Assembly: GCF_014203715.1 (NCBI RefSeq)
Contig: NZ_JACHJP010000007.1
Span: 330,558-394,557, forward strand
Length of the DNA: 64,000 nucleotides
Reading direction: 5' to 3'
Source of the DNA: Streptosporangium saharense
GTDB lineage: Bacteria; Actinomycetota; Actinomycetes; Streptosporangiales; Streptosporangiaceae
Part shown: positions 17,846 to 25,943 of the stretch, piece after piece
Layout: each line of letters opens with the position of its first letter
Numbering within the stretch: the stretch's first letter is position 1
Made by a program: the position numbers and the translations under genes
Notes under the pieces: model-generated
What the model was told of the DNA's origin: nothing
The model's database searches: none
Seen by the model: the letters and a program-made list of their open reading frames with translations, nothing else

Positions 17846-18200
17846 GTTCGTACTGCCTTCACGAAATTACGACTTTCGCCCATCTTCGGGGCGTTTGACG
17901 CTCGCGCCTAGATCATCCCGATCACAAATCGGAACCGATGTGTCACCGTCTCGCGACACTCATGGGCGGGAGAATCGGGACCGCGGTTTCCACGGATACC
18001 GCAGAAGCGGGTGGTGCCGAAGTTTCCCGTGGTACGGCCGGCAGCCCTGGGACGTGCTCCCACCTGCTGATCCACCCGCTCGCGACCATAAAGTGGGCTT
18101 TTCTCCGTCAACCACTTGGTAAGGTCGCGCTTTTTCTTTCTCCGGTGGAGGGAATGGTTTTTTCCCCGGTGCGGGCCGGTCCCGCACCGGGGTCAACGCT
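17846..18200. other. Intergenic region upstream of the membrane protein
   Basis: Apart from the strong hairpin at 18164-18192 that follows the inhibitor gene, I see nothing definite in these 355 bases. They include the promoter side of the membrane protein gene at 17845. Confidence 0.4.
18164..18192 (-). terminator. Terminator of the inhibitor-like gene
   Basis: A 12-bp perfect stem CCCCGGTGCGGG (18164-18175) pairs with CCCGCACCGGGG (18181-18192) across a 5-base loop, 8 bases beyond the stop on the minus strand. It is an I-shaped hairpin with no U run on that strand. Confidence 0.6.
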
Positions 18201-18767
18201 TCAGCGCGGTGAGCGCTCTCCGAAGGAGAAGACCGCGCCGGTCGCGGCGTACAGCGAGCAGCCGCTGCCGTAGGTCTTCACGAAACGGACGAACCTCCCG
18301 TCCCAGGTTCCGGTGGCGGTCACCGTGACCGGGTCGTACCGCATCGTGCAGACCACGCCGGACAGGGGTGCGAGCGACCCCGGATCCCCCTTGGCGGAGA
18401 CCAGCGCGCCGCACGCCCCGACCGGGTCGAGATGCGTGCCCTTCGGCGGATCGCACGTGAGCAGGACGTGCCGGGTGACCGGCGTCGGACTCTCGCCACG
18501 GGCGAAGGTGAGGACGAACGCCCTCGCCCTGCTCGGTGGCCTGACCCCGATCGGCCTGACCGGCCCGGGAACGATCGGCACGACCTCCCCCGGGTACGGC
18601 GGGGCCGGTCGGAACGGTCCTCCCGTGGGCGGTTCCGGCCGTGAGGGGCCGCCCGTCGTGCGGTCGGGCTCGCGAGGTGGTGGCGAGGCGGCAGCCGTAC
18701 CGGACAGGGGGCCTGTCAGGGACAGGGCCAGGAGCCCGGCGGCTGCCAGGCGGGTGAGACGTCGCAA
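18201..18767 (-). CDS. Secreted subtilisin inhibitor-like (SSI family) protein
   Basis: A 188-residue precursor starting at TTG 18767 (GGGGGAA 4 bases upstream). Residues 1-28 are a Sec signal peptide ending TAAAS. Residues 29-80 are a Pro-rich linker, longer than in classical SSI. The C-terminal 108 residues are the SSI fold: FVLTFARGESP, LLTCDPPKGTHLDPVGACGALVSA, VVCTMRYDPVTVTATGTWDG and a VFSF end. Cys105-Cys119 and Cys140-Cys170 match the two SSI disulfides. By position the reactive bond is Met142-Arg143 within CTMRYDPV. SSI proteins tightly inhibit subtilisin- and some trypsin-like proteases. The gene is head to head with five secreted protease-like genes, which are possible targets. Confidence 0.85.
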   Translation of the reverse strand: MRRLTRLAAAGLLALSLTGPLSGTAAASPPPREPDRTTGGPSRPEPPTGGPFRPAPPYPGEVVPIVPGPVRPIGVRPPSRARAFVLTFARGESPTPVTRHVLLTCDPPKGTHLDPVGACGALVSAKGDPGSLAPLSGVVCTMRYDPVTVTATGTWDGRFVRFVKTYGSGCSLYAATGAVFSFGERSPR

Positions 18768-19085
18768 GGATTCCCCCGAATGTCGTGTGACGCCGAGTGC
18801 GGCTCAGCCTCCCGCACCCATCCCGCTCCGGCAACGACCGACTCTCGCGTTTTCGCAGCTCATGGCCTCGCACGCCCGTCCGCGCCCGTCTCCGTCAAAG
18901 AAGGACAGATCGGACGTGGATCTTGCGAATTCGGTTCCACCCGTTTGGTAACGAAATCATATCGGTCCCATGTGATGTCCGCTTTGTAGTCCTTTAACCG
19001 TTCTTTGCCTAGTACGGTCAGCACTTGTCTCTTTACGCATGCGTGGGTTGCGTCCCGAGCGACTCATGACAAAGAAGGAGCTAGA
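18768..19085. other. Divergent promoter region, inhibitor versus first protease paralogue
   Basis: These 318 bases carry the starts of both divergent genes. GAAGGAG (19074-19080) is the ribosome site of the rightward gene. An A/T-rich patch at 18945-18965 (AACGAAATCATATCGG) may hold a promoter, but I cannot assign -35/-10 boxes with confidence. No small gene is seen. Confidence 0.45.
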
Positions 19086-20666
19086 TTGAACTTCCGAGCA
19101 AAGCACCTGATCCTCCCCCTCGGCGGTGCCGTCGCGGCAACCTCCCTGGTCAGTGCGACCCTCGCGACCTCGGCGCAGGCCGCCCCCGACCGCAAGACGA
19201 TCACTCTTGCCGCGTCCGGCAACGCGAAGGCCATCGCGGGCTACTGGACCCCCTCCAAGCTGAAGTCGGCGAAGACCTACGTCTCCGAGGGCACCGTCTC
19301 CGCCAAGCTCAGGACCGGCGCCTCGCGGGCCTCCGCCGACGGCAAGTCCGGAACCATCGCCCCCACCGGGGAGAGCGGCAAGAGCGCGGGCAGGTCCAAG
19401 AACCTGAACCTCCCCATCACCGTCGGCAAGGTCTTCTTCCTCGACGACAAGGGCCAGGAGCGTTGGTGCTCCGGCACCTCGGTGCAGTCGAAGTACCGCA
19501 ACCTGGTCGCCACGGCCGGGCACTGCGTCTACGACACCGACACGAACAAGCCCTACAGCAACTTCGTGTTCATCCCGGGCTACTACCAGGGCAAGGCTCC
19601 CTGGGGCATCTACGTCGGCGCGAAGGTCAACGTCCACTACGACTTCGACGTCTACGAGGACTACGACTACGACTACGCGTTCGTCAACGTCTACAACGGC
19701 ATCAAGCAGACGGGCGTCAAGGAAGTCACGATCTCGGAGTACGAGGCCGCCAAGGGCTTCAAGTACACCGAGGACAAGGCGATCACCAAGGACGAGTACG
19801 AGGCCGGCTACTCCAAGTACGGCGAGAAGGGCCCGTTCTGGAAGAAGACCGCCGACCCCGAGGTCGAGACGGTCGGCAAGCCCGCCGACGCCTCGAAGTA
19901 CCTTGAGGACTACATCAAGGACGGCCGCAACGGTGTGAAGCTCACCGCGGTCGAGGTTGACTCCTACACCTACAGCAAGGCCCCGACCGGCCTGAACAAC
20001 GGCGCCAAGTTCGAGCGCCTCAGTGACGAAAAGGGCAAGGTCGGCATCAGCCAGGAGCAGTACAACAAGCTGCTCAAGGAGAAGGCCGACGGCAAGTTCC
20101 TCGGCAAGCTGGAGGCGACCAAGGACGTCAACGGCACCGAGATCGCCTGGTACAAGACCCAGTACTTCGTGAAGACCTGGGTGAAGACCACGGTCAAGGA
20201 GCTCTACTTCCACACGAAGTTCTACGTGGTGCTCCTGGCGGACGCGGGTCGTCTCGGCGACAACGTCGGCGGTCAGGGCTTCAGCTGGAACCAGAAGACC
20301 GGCAAGAAGGTCTTCACGTTCGGCTACCCCGCCTCGGCCCACCTCGACGGCGACAAGCCCTACAGCGGTCACACCATGAAGTGGTGCTACGGCACGACCG
20401 GCGCGGCCCCGGTCGTCGCGCAGTTCAAGGCCGAGGAGCAGCAGGCCATCAAGTGCGCCTTCACCCCCGGCGCCAGCGGCGGCCCGTTCCTGCTGCAGTA
20501 CAAGAGCAGCAAGCGGACCGGCTACCTCAACGGCGTCGTGAGCCTGACGCTCGACAGTGACAAGAACGGCCGTTACGACCGGGTCACCACGCCGTACTTC
20601 AACGGTGAGACCTACGGCATCTACAAGTACGCGGCCAACCTCTGGACCGGGAAGTTCCCGACCTGA
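19086..20666 (+). CDS. Secreted trypsin-fold serine protease, paralogue 1 (intact triad, long insertion)
   Basis: A 526-residue precursor. TTG 19086 is chosen because GAAGGAG lies 5 bases upstream and the signal peptide (RAKHLILPLGG to SAQA) follows directly. A pro-segment with IAGYWTPSKLKSA precedes the V8-like protease core. The catalytic residues are His146 (VATAGHCVYD), Asp196 (DYDYDYAFV) and Ser464 (TPGASGGPF). Four Cys (128, 147, 434, 457) fit two disulfides, one joining RWCSGT to the His loop. Between Asp and Ser there is an insertion of about 170 residues (roughly 207-383) rich in Lys, Glu and Tyr, with ISQEQYNKLLKEKADGKFLG. Expected to be active; specificity unknown. Confidence 0.85.
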   Translation: MNFRAKHLILPLGGAVAATSLVSATLATSAQAAPDRKTITLAASGNAKAIAGYWTPSKLKSAKTYVSEGTVSAKLRTGASRASADGKSGTIAPTGESGKSAGRSKNLNLPITVGKVFFLDDKGQERWCSGTSVQSKYRNLVATAGHCVYDTDTNKPYSNFVFIPGYYQGKAPWGIYVGAKVNVHYDFDVYEDYDYDYAFVNVYNGIKQTGVKEVTISEYEAAKGFKYTEDKAITKDEYEAGYSKYGEKGPFWKKTADPEVETVGKPADASKYLEDYIKDGRNGVKLTAVEVDSYTYSKAPTGLNNGAKFERLSDEKGKVGISQEQYNKLLKEKADGKFLGKLEATKDVNGTEIAWYKTQYFVKTWVKTTVKELYFHTKFYVVLLADAGRLGDNVGGQGFSWNQKTGKKVFTFGYPASAHLDGDKPYSGHTMKWCYGTTGAAPVVAQFKAEEQQAIKCAFTPGASGGPFLLQYKSSKRTGYLNGVVSLTLDSDKNGRYDRVTTPYFNGETYGIYKYAANLWTGKFPT

Positions 20667-20683
20667 GGGCGAACCTCGTGAAC

Positions 20684-20713
20684 GGGAAGACCCGCCCTCG
20701 GGCGGGTCTTCCC
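20684..20713 (+). terminator. Terminator after protease paralogue 1
   Basis: GGGAAGACCCGCCC (20684-20697) pairs with GGGCGGGTCTTCCC (20700-20713), starting 17 bases after the stop. Confidence 0.75.
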
Positions 20714-20894
20714 CCACTTGACGGGAGGTTTATGTCCGGAGATGCATACTCTCTTCAGTAGCAGTGCAAAACTTTCCGCCAGCGGTGTCAAAGCAGATCA
20801 CCCCACCAAGCTGCCCAAAACCAAATTGATCTGGAAAAATCACCCCTTACGACCCGCTTTCGGCCCTTGATCCCCAGAAGGGAATACGCCCGCC

Positions 20895-22061
20895 ATGTCC
20901 CCCCGTGCGAGGCGGCTGACGACCACCCTGAGTGCCCTCGTGGCCTCCGGTGCGCTCGTCGTGTCCGCGTTCGCCGGGAGCGCCGACGCCGCGGGCGCCC
21001 GGGCTGAGAAGGCCGTGGCCAGCAGCATCACCTCCGTCACGCTGACCAGGACCGGCGCGGACGTGAAGCGGATCGCCGAGTACTGGAGCCCCGCCAAGCT
21101 CAAGCAGGCACAGAACAACAACCCCGCGACCCCCGAGGTCAAGCCCAGCGACGGCAGCAAGGCCTCATCCGCCCCGGTCTCCCCGACCCCGTCCGGTACG
21201 GCCAGCGGCGGCACGGCGGTCAAGGCCGTCACCTACAGCACCTCCAAGTCTTCCAAGGCGGGTTCCCCGGTCGTCAGCCCCGTCCTGCCGACGAAGAAGC
21301 AGCCCTCGGACAGCAACCTCCCCCGCACGGTCGGCAAGGTCTTCTTCAAGATCGGCAACAAGGAGTACTGGTGCTCCGCCTCGGCCGTCGCCTCGAAGAA
21401 CCACCACCTGGTCGCCACGGCCGGGCACTGCGCCTACGACCCCAAGCAGGGCAAGGCCGCCGACTACTGGATCTTCATCCCGGGCTACAACCAGGGCAAG
21501 ACGCCCTACGGCATCTACGTCGGCCACTCGCTCAACCTGCACGAGAACTTCACCGCCCAGGGCGACTACGACTACGACTACGCCTTCGTGACGGTGCACG
21601 ACGGGTTCGTCTGGAAGCCCGGCAAGACGGCGAACACCTACCAGATGGAGCCGGTCGGCAGTCTTGAGGACAACGTCGGCGGCCAGGGCCTGATGGTCAA
21701 CCGCGGCGTCGGCCTGTCCGTCTTCGCCTTCGGCTATCCGGCCGCGCCCAACATCGACGGCAGCAGGCCGTACGACGGGCAGCGGATGCTGTGGTGTGAC
21801 GGGCGCACCTACCAGACCAAGGCGCCGACCCGGCTGGTCGAGGTGGGCATCTCGCTGGGCTGCACGTTCACCGGTGGAGCGAGCGGTGGACCCTGGTTGA
21901 TCTACTACGATCCCAAGCAGGGCGTCGGCTATCTGAACGGCGTCAACAGCTTCGCGTGGGACACCGACACCGACAAGAAGTACGACCGCATCTCCTCGCC
22001 GTACTTCATCCAGTCGACCTACGTGGTCTACGAGTACGCCGACCGACAGCGTGCCTTCTGA
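20895..22061 (+). CDS. Secreted trypsin-fold serine protease, paralogue 2 (intact triad, no insertion)
   Basis: A 388-residue precursor from ATG 20895, with GAAGGG about 12 bases upstream. Signal peptide to about residue 33 (SADAAG), pro-segment with IAEYWSPAKLKQA, then a Ser/Pro/Thr-rich stretch (90-140) in place of the usual linker. His178 (VATAGHCAYD), Asp228 (DYDYDYAFV) and Ser330 (TGGASGGPW) form the triad. Cys160, 179, 301 and 323 sit at the positions of paralogue 1. The Asp-to-Ser interval is short, so this is the uninterrupted protease core. It resembles V8-like endopeptidases and is probably active outside the cell. Confidence 0.87.
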   Translation: MSPRARRLTTTLSALVASGALVVSAFAGSADAAGARAEKAVASSITSVTLTRTGADVKRIAEYWSPAKLKQAQNNNPATPEVKPSDGSKASSAPVSPTPSGTASGGTAVKAVTYSTSKSSKAGSPVVSPVLPTKKQPSDSNLPRTVGKVFFKIGNKEYWCSASAVASKNHHLVATAGHCAYDPKQGKAADYWIFIPGYNQGKTPYGIYVGHSLNLHENFTAQGDYDYDYAFVTVHDGFVWKPGKTANTYQMEPVGSLEDNVGGQGLMVNRGVGLSVFAFGYPAAPNIDGSRPYDGQRMLWCDGRTYQTKAPTRLVEVGISLGCTFTGGASGGPWLIYYDPKQGVGYLNGVNSFAWDTDTDKKYDRISSPYFIQSTYVVYEYADRQRAF

Positions 22062-22116
22062 CCTTATCTGAGCCTTATGGCTACCTTAAGAGAACCTTAA
22101 GGCGGCCTTATATCAA
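22062..22116 (+). promoter_or_regulatory. Five CCTTA direct repeats with exact 11-bp spacing
   Basis: CCTTA begins at 22062, 22073, 22084, 22095 and 22106, always 11 bases apart, and a degraded sixth unit (CTTTT) begins at 22117. The array starts right after the stop of paralogue 2 and precedes the inactive paralogue 3. The 11-bp period is that of PHO boxes and SARP sites bound by OmpR-type winged helices. CCTTAAG/CTTAAGG (22084-22090, 22096-22102) also forms an inverted repeat. Confidence 0.6.
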
Positions 22117-22196
22117 CTTTTGTCCTTACCTGTCTGCATAGGTTTTTGTCGTCCCATGATTCCGATGCCTGCACTCAAGCAGCGCAAGGAGCAGTC

Positions 22197-23366
22197 TTGA
22201 AGCGCATCCTCCTTCCCGTCGCCGGTACCGCCGTCTCCGCAGGTCTGCTGGCCGCCGGTCTGGCCGGTACCGCCCAGGCCGCCCCGGACTGGGCGACCGA
22301 CCCGCTGGCCGCCAACAACGCCGCGGCGGTCTCCGTCGTCGACTTCTGGACCGCGTCGAACAACGCCGCCCTCAGAAGCGCCACGGCCTACTACCACGAC
22401 AGCACCCCGCCCTCCTGGAAGTCCGGTGGCGGCTACTCCCCCGACGGCAAGCCCGGCTCCGTGCTTCCCATCGGCGAGGAGAAGGCCGCCCCGGCCGTCG
22501 TCAAGAACATCAACCTGCCCAGGACCGTCGGCAAGGTCTTCTGGGTCGACGCCGGCGGGCGTGCGAAGTGGGCCTCGGGCACCTCGGTCCAGTCGAAGTA
22601 CCGCAACCTGGTCGTCACCGCCGCCCACAACGTCTACGACACCGCGGGCGTGGGTGACCCCAAGGTCCTCGACAGGTGGGTCTTCGTCCCCGGCTACTAC
22701 CAGGGCAAGGCGCCCTACGGCATCTACGTCGGTAAGACGGCCTGGACGCACTACGACTTCGACGTCTACGAGGACTACGACCGCGACTACGCGTTCGTCA
22801 CCGTCTACAACGGTGTCCTCGCCAACGGCGAGAAGAAGGTCACCAAGGGTGAGTACGACAGGTTCACCGGGCCCAAGTGGACCAGGGGTGGCAGCTACTT
22901 CATCGGCCTGTCCAGGGACGCCGGTCGCCTCGGTGACAACGTCGGCGGTCAGGGCTTCACCTGGAACCAGCGGACCGGCCAGGGCGTGTACGTCTTCGGC
23001 TACCCCGCGGCCCCGCACCCCGACGGCGACAAGCCCTACACCGGCGTCACCCCCAAGTGGGTGTACGGCAAGACCACCGGCAAGGTCTACGTCTCGCCCG
23101 CCGAGAAGGTCGAGGAGCACGTGGGCCTCAAGGCCGCCCTCACCCCCGGCGCCGACGGTGGCCCCTGGCTCGTCAGGTACAGCAACGCCAAGCGCCTGGG
23201 CTACGTCAACGGCGTCACCAGCCTCTTCGGCGACCAGGACAAGAACGGCCGCTACGACCTGATCACCTCGCCGTACTTCGACGGTGAGACCGCCGACATC
23301 TACCGCAAGGCCTCCAACGTCTGGTCCGGCAAGATCGTCGGCCCCAACGGGGAGCTCTACCGGTAG
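22197..23366 (+). CDS. Secreted trypsin-fold pseudoprotease, paralogue 3 (Ser to Asp, no cysteine)
   Basis: A 389-residue precursor from TTG 22197 with AAGGAG 7 bases upstream. The signal peptide is KRILLPVAGTAVSAGLLAAG ending AQA. The core aligns along its whole length with paralogues 1 and 2. His144 (VVTAAHNVYD) and Asp197 (DYDRDYAFV) remain, but the nucleophile position reads TPGADGGPW, so Asp320 replaces Ser. The Cys next to the His is Asn145, and the other three Cys are Ala126, Val289 and Ala313; the protein contains no Cys. The long insertion is absent. A normal serine protease mechanism is impossible; a binding, structural or decoy role is more likely. Reading frame and codon use are intact, so it is not a decaying gene. 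Confidence 0.85.
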   Translation: MKRILLPVAGTAVSAGLLAAGLAGTAQAAPDWATDPLAANNAAAVSVVDFWTASNNAALRSATAYYHDSTPPSWKSGGGYSPDGKPGSVLPIGEEKAAPAVVKNINLPRTVGKVFWVDAGGRAKWASGTSVQSKYRNLVVTAAHNVYDTAGVGDPKVLDRWVFVPGYYQGKAPYGIYVGKTAWTHYDFDVYEDYDRDYAFVTVYNGVLANGEKKVTKGEYDRFTGPKWTRGGSYFIGLSRDAGRLGDNVGGQGFTWNQRTGQGVYVFGYPAAPHPDGDKPYTGVTPKWVYGKTTGKVYVSPAEKVEEHVGLKAALTPGADGGPWLVRYSNAKRLGYVNGVTSLFGDQDKNGRYDLITSPYFDGETADIYRKASNVWSGKIVGPNGELYR

Positions 23367-23396
23367 AACCTGAGGCTTTTTCTCTCCTCACACAGC

Positions 23397-23433
23397 GCGA
23401 GGCTCGGCATCCGCCGGGCCTCGCGTCCTTTTT
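23397..23433 (+). terminator. Terminator after pseudoprotease paralogue 3
   Basis: GCGAGG-CTCGGC (23397-23408) pairs with GCCGGG-CCTCGC (23413-23424) around ATCC and is followed by a T run (23429-23433), a classical intrinsic terminator. Confidence 0.85.
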
Positions 23434-23814
23434 GTCCGACTTCCCAGTGAGTGACGATTCCACGACAGGTTGACTACGGGCGCGTTAGACGTAGTTCGAG
23501 CCGTTTTGGTGCCATCGAAAACTGTGATCTGCGTCACACAACATCCGGGACTGGAACCGGAGGGCCCTCCGGAAAACGATCTTGATCTTCAATATCAACA
23601 TTTCGCTGATCTGCCGAAATAGGCACTATGCCTCACTTGAGCCACATGAGCCACACCTTCACCGCGCCTCCTTGGACCGGTCCCGGAGGGGTTGACCGGC
23701 GACTTTACTGAACGGAGAGACTTCCGCTTACGAAGATCGCCCCTGTATGTTTCAGTCATCCCTTTACTGACGCTTGGGACGCAAGAGCGTTCCACATCAG
23801 ACCAAGGAGTTCCC
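23434..23814. other. Upstream region of pseudoprotease paralogue 4
   Basis: No gene is seen in these 381 bases. They hold a module shared with the region upstream of paralogue 5: CGTTAGACGT (23483), GGTGCCATC (23508), a CRP-type site (23523-23538), and from about 23721 a leader block nearly identical to that of paralogue 5, ending in CCAAGGAGTTCCC. The middle part (23545-23715) differs between the two copies. Confidence 0.6.
23523..23538. promoter_or_regulatory. CRP-type binding site upstream of paralogue 4
   Basis: TGTGATCTGCGTCACA is a perfect match to the Crp/GlxR consensus TGTGA-N6-TCACA. A second perfect copy lies at the same place upstream of paralogue 5, which makes chance unlikely. 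Confidence 0.7.
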
Positions 23815-25438
23815 TTGAAGCGCATCCTCCTCCCTGCCGGTGGCGCCGTTCTCGCCACTGGTCTGCTGGCCGCTGGCCTGGCCGGCACCGCCCAGGCCGC
23901 CCCGGACTGGGCGACCGACCCGCTGGCGAACAACAACGCCGCTGCGACCTCTGTCGCTCAGTACTGGAGCGCGTCCAACAACGCCGCCCTGAAGAGCGCC
24001 ACGGCTTACTACCACGACGCCGCTCCGACCTCCTGGAAGTCCGGCGGCGGTTACTCGCCCGACGGCAAGCCCGGCGCTGTCCTCCCCACGGGCGAGGAGA
24101 AGGTCGTCGCGACCAAGGTCAAGAACATCAACCTGCCGAAGAACATCGGCAAGGTGTTCTGGACCGACAAGCAGGGCAAGAACCGCTGGGCCTCCGGCGC
24201 TTCGATCCAGTCGAAGTACCGCAACCTGGTCGTCACCGCCGCCCACAACGTCTACGACACCGCCGGTGTCGGCGACGCCGAGGTGCTGAAGAACTGGGTG
24301 TTCGTCCCGGGTTACTACCAGGGCAAGACCCCCTACGGCATCTACGTCGGTAAGACGGCCTGGACGCACTACGACTTCGACGTCTACGAGGACTACGACC
24401 GCGACTACGCGTTCGTCACCGTCTACAACGGTGTCTTCTACGGCGGCGACAAGGTCGTCACTCCCGCTGAGTACGACAAGTTCGTCGGCTCGAAGTACGT
24501 GGACATCAAGGAAGTCTCCGCTGACGAGGGCGCTGCCGGCCTCGCCAAGTACGGCCCCGAGGGCCCGTACTACAAGGAGGACACGGTCGCGACCAACGTC
24601 GAGACCGTCAACCCCCCGCAGAAGTACTTCACGTGGCAGTCGGTCAAGCCGTACCTGACCAAGGACGGCAAGGACGGCGTCAAGCTGCTGACCGTCGAGG
24701 TCACCTCGTACGACTACCAGAAGGCCCCGAACCACACGCCGAAGTTCGACAACGGCGAGAAGGCCTACTCGGACAAGGACTCCATCAGCCAGGAGACCTA
24801 CAAGCAGCTCCTCGCGGAGAAGGCCGCCGGCAAGTTCCTGGGCGAGCTGACCGCCAAGAAGGACAAGAACGGCACCGAGATCGAGTGGTACAAGACCCAG
24901 TACTTCATCGTGAAGTGGGTCAAGTCCACCACCGCCACCACCACCAAGTGGTTCCTGAAGACCCACCACATCGAGATCTCCAAGGACGCCGGTCGCCTCG
25001 GTGACAACGTCGGTGGTCAGGGCTTCGCGTGGAACCAGAAGACCGGCCAGGCCGTCTTCGTCTTCGGCTACCCGGAGGGCCCGCACCCCGACGGTGACAA
25101 GCCCTACACCGGCATCACCCCCAAGTGGGTCTACGGCAAGACCTCCGGCAAGGTGTACGTCTCCGCCGCGCAGAAGATCGAGGAGCACATCGGCGTCAAG
25201 GGTGCTCTCACCCCCGGCGCCGACGGTGGCCCCTGGGTCCTCAAGTACAACAACAACAAGCGTCTCGGCTACGTCAACGGTGTCACCAGCCAGTTCGGTG
25301 ACCAGGACGGCAACGGCCGCTACGACCTGATCACCTCGGCCTACTTCGACGGCGAGACCGCCGACATCTACAAGAAGGCCGCGAACGTCTGGTCCGGCAG
25401 GATCGTTGGCCCGAACGGCGAGCTCTACAAGTAAGCCC
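23721..25438 (+). repeat. Tandem duplication, copy 1 (leader plus gene)
   Basis: From CTTCCGCT near 23721 through the stop of paralogue 4 the DNA is nearly the same as 25848-27567. The two copies differ by scattered substitutions and a 2-base indel in the leader. Each copy ends with its own pair of terminators. Confidence 0.8.
23815..25434 (+). CDS. Secreted trypsin-fold pseudoprotease, paralogue 4 (Ser to Asp, no cysteine, long insertion)
   Basis: A 539-residue precursor from TTG 23815 with AAGGAG upstream. Signal peptide ends TAQAA near residue 29. It has the same pro-segment as paralogue 3 (YWSASNNAALKSATAYYHD). His144 and Asp197 are kept; Asp470 (TPGADGGPW) stands in place of Ser; there is no Cys. 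Unlike paralogue 3, it has a Lys/Glu/Tyr-rich insertion of about 150 residues between Asp and the nucleophile site (about 205-360), with KEVSADEGAAGLAKYGPEGP and ISQETYKQLLAEKAAGKFLG, homologous to that of paralogue 1. Codon use is strongly biased to C-ending codons, which suggests high expression. Role unknown; hydrolysis by a Ser mechanism is excluded. Confidence 0.85.
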   Translation: MKRILLPAGGAVLATGLLAAGLAGTAQAAPDWATDPLANNNAAATSVAQYWSASNNAALKSATAYYHDAAPTSWKSGGGYSPDGKPGAVLPTGEEKVVATKVKNINLPKNIGKVFWTDKQGKNRWASGASIQSKYRNLVVTAAHNVYDTAGVGDAEVLKNWVFVPGYYQGKTPYGIYVGKTAWTHYDFDVYEDYDRDYAFVTVYNGVFYGGDKVVTPAEYDKFVGSKYVDIKEVSADEGAAGLAKYGPEGPYYKEDTVATNVETVNPPQKYFTWQSVKPYLTKDGKDGVKLLTVEVTSYDYQKAPNHTPKFDNGEKAYSDKDSISQETYKQLLAEKAAGKFLGELTAKKDKNGTEIEWYKTQYFIVKWVKSTTATTTKWFLKTHHIEISKDAGRLGDNVGGQGFAWNQKTGQAVFVFGYPEGPHPDGDKPYTGITPKWVYGKTSGKVYVSAAQKIEEHIGVKGALTPGADGGPWVLKYNNNKRLGYVNGVTSQFGDQDGNGRYDLITSAYFDGETADIYKKAANVWSGRIVGPNGELYK

Positions 25439-25457
25439 TAGGGACCTGACGGTCTCC

Positions 25458-25533
25458 GAGTCAGGGGGTCCAAACCCCTGACTCACCCAGCTCCACAACG
25501 AAGGGGCCCGGTGTGCGCACACCGGGCCCCTTT
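25458..25533 (+). terminator. Double terminator after paralogue 4
   Basis: The first hairpin is GAGTCAGGGG (25458-25467) with CCCCTGACTC (25475-25484). The second is a perfect 16-bp palindrome, 25501-25516 with 25517-25532, ending in CCCCTTTG. Confidence 0.8.
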
Positions 25534-25943
25534 GTCATGCCCAAAAACTCGTGCCGGAGGAGCCCTTCGCGACCGAGGTTCAGTGGCTCACGACCCTCCG
25601 AGCGAGGCTCGTTAGACGTGAATCGCCCGGATTCGGTGCCATCAGATTGATGTGATCTGCATCACATCAAGCAATGTAACCCAAAGTATTGGGACGAATA
25701 CGCCACTTCAGACACACCAACAACATAGTCAAGTTGATCTGCAAAAACACTGTAGATCGCCAGCAACCACCAGGGAGACGACACGACTCCATAAAGGTAA
25801 CAGAATGATATCGGGAGGTTTGGGCGCTTCGCGGCTTCGCCAACCGGCTTCCGCTCTTCAAGATCGACACTGTATGTTCCTGGCTATCCCTTTACTGACG
25901 CATGGGACGCAAGATGCGTTCCACATCAGACCAAGGAGTTCCC
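25534..25943. other. Upstream region of pseudoprotease paralogue 5
   Basis: There is no gene in these 410 bases. CGTTAGACGT (25610), GGTGCCATC (25635) and a perfect CRP-type site (25651-25666) repeat the order and spacing seen before paralogue 4. A leader block from about 25848 to 25943 is nearly identical to 23721-23814. Confidence 0.6.
25651..25666. promoter_or_regulatory. CRP-type binding site upstream of paralogue 5
   Basis: TGTGATCTGCATCACA matches TGTGA-N6-TCACA perfectly and differs from the paralogue 4 site in one spacer base. Confidence 0.7.

Noticed and set aside
22113..23120. A 335-codon minus-strand frame opposite pseudoprotease 3, with similar ones opposite paralogues 1, 4 and 5
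   Set aside because: Same antisense artefact. They recur because the plus-strand paralogues are similar, so their repetition is not independent evidence.
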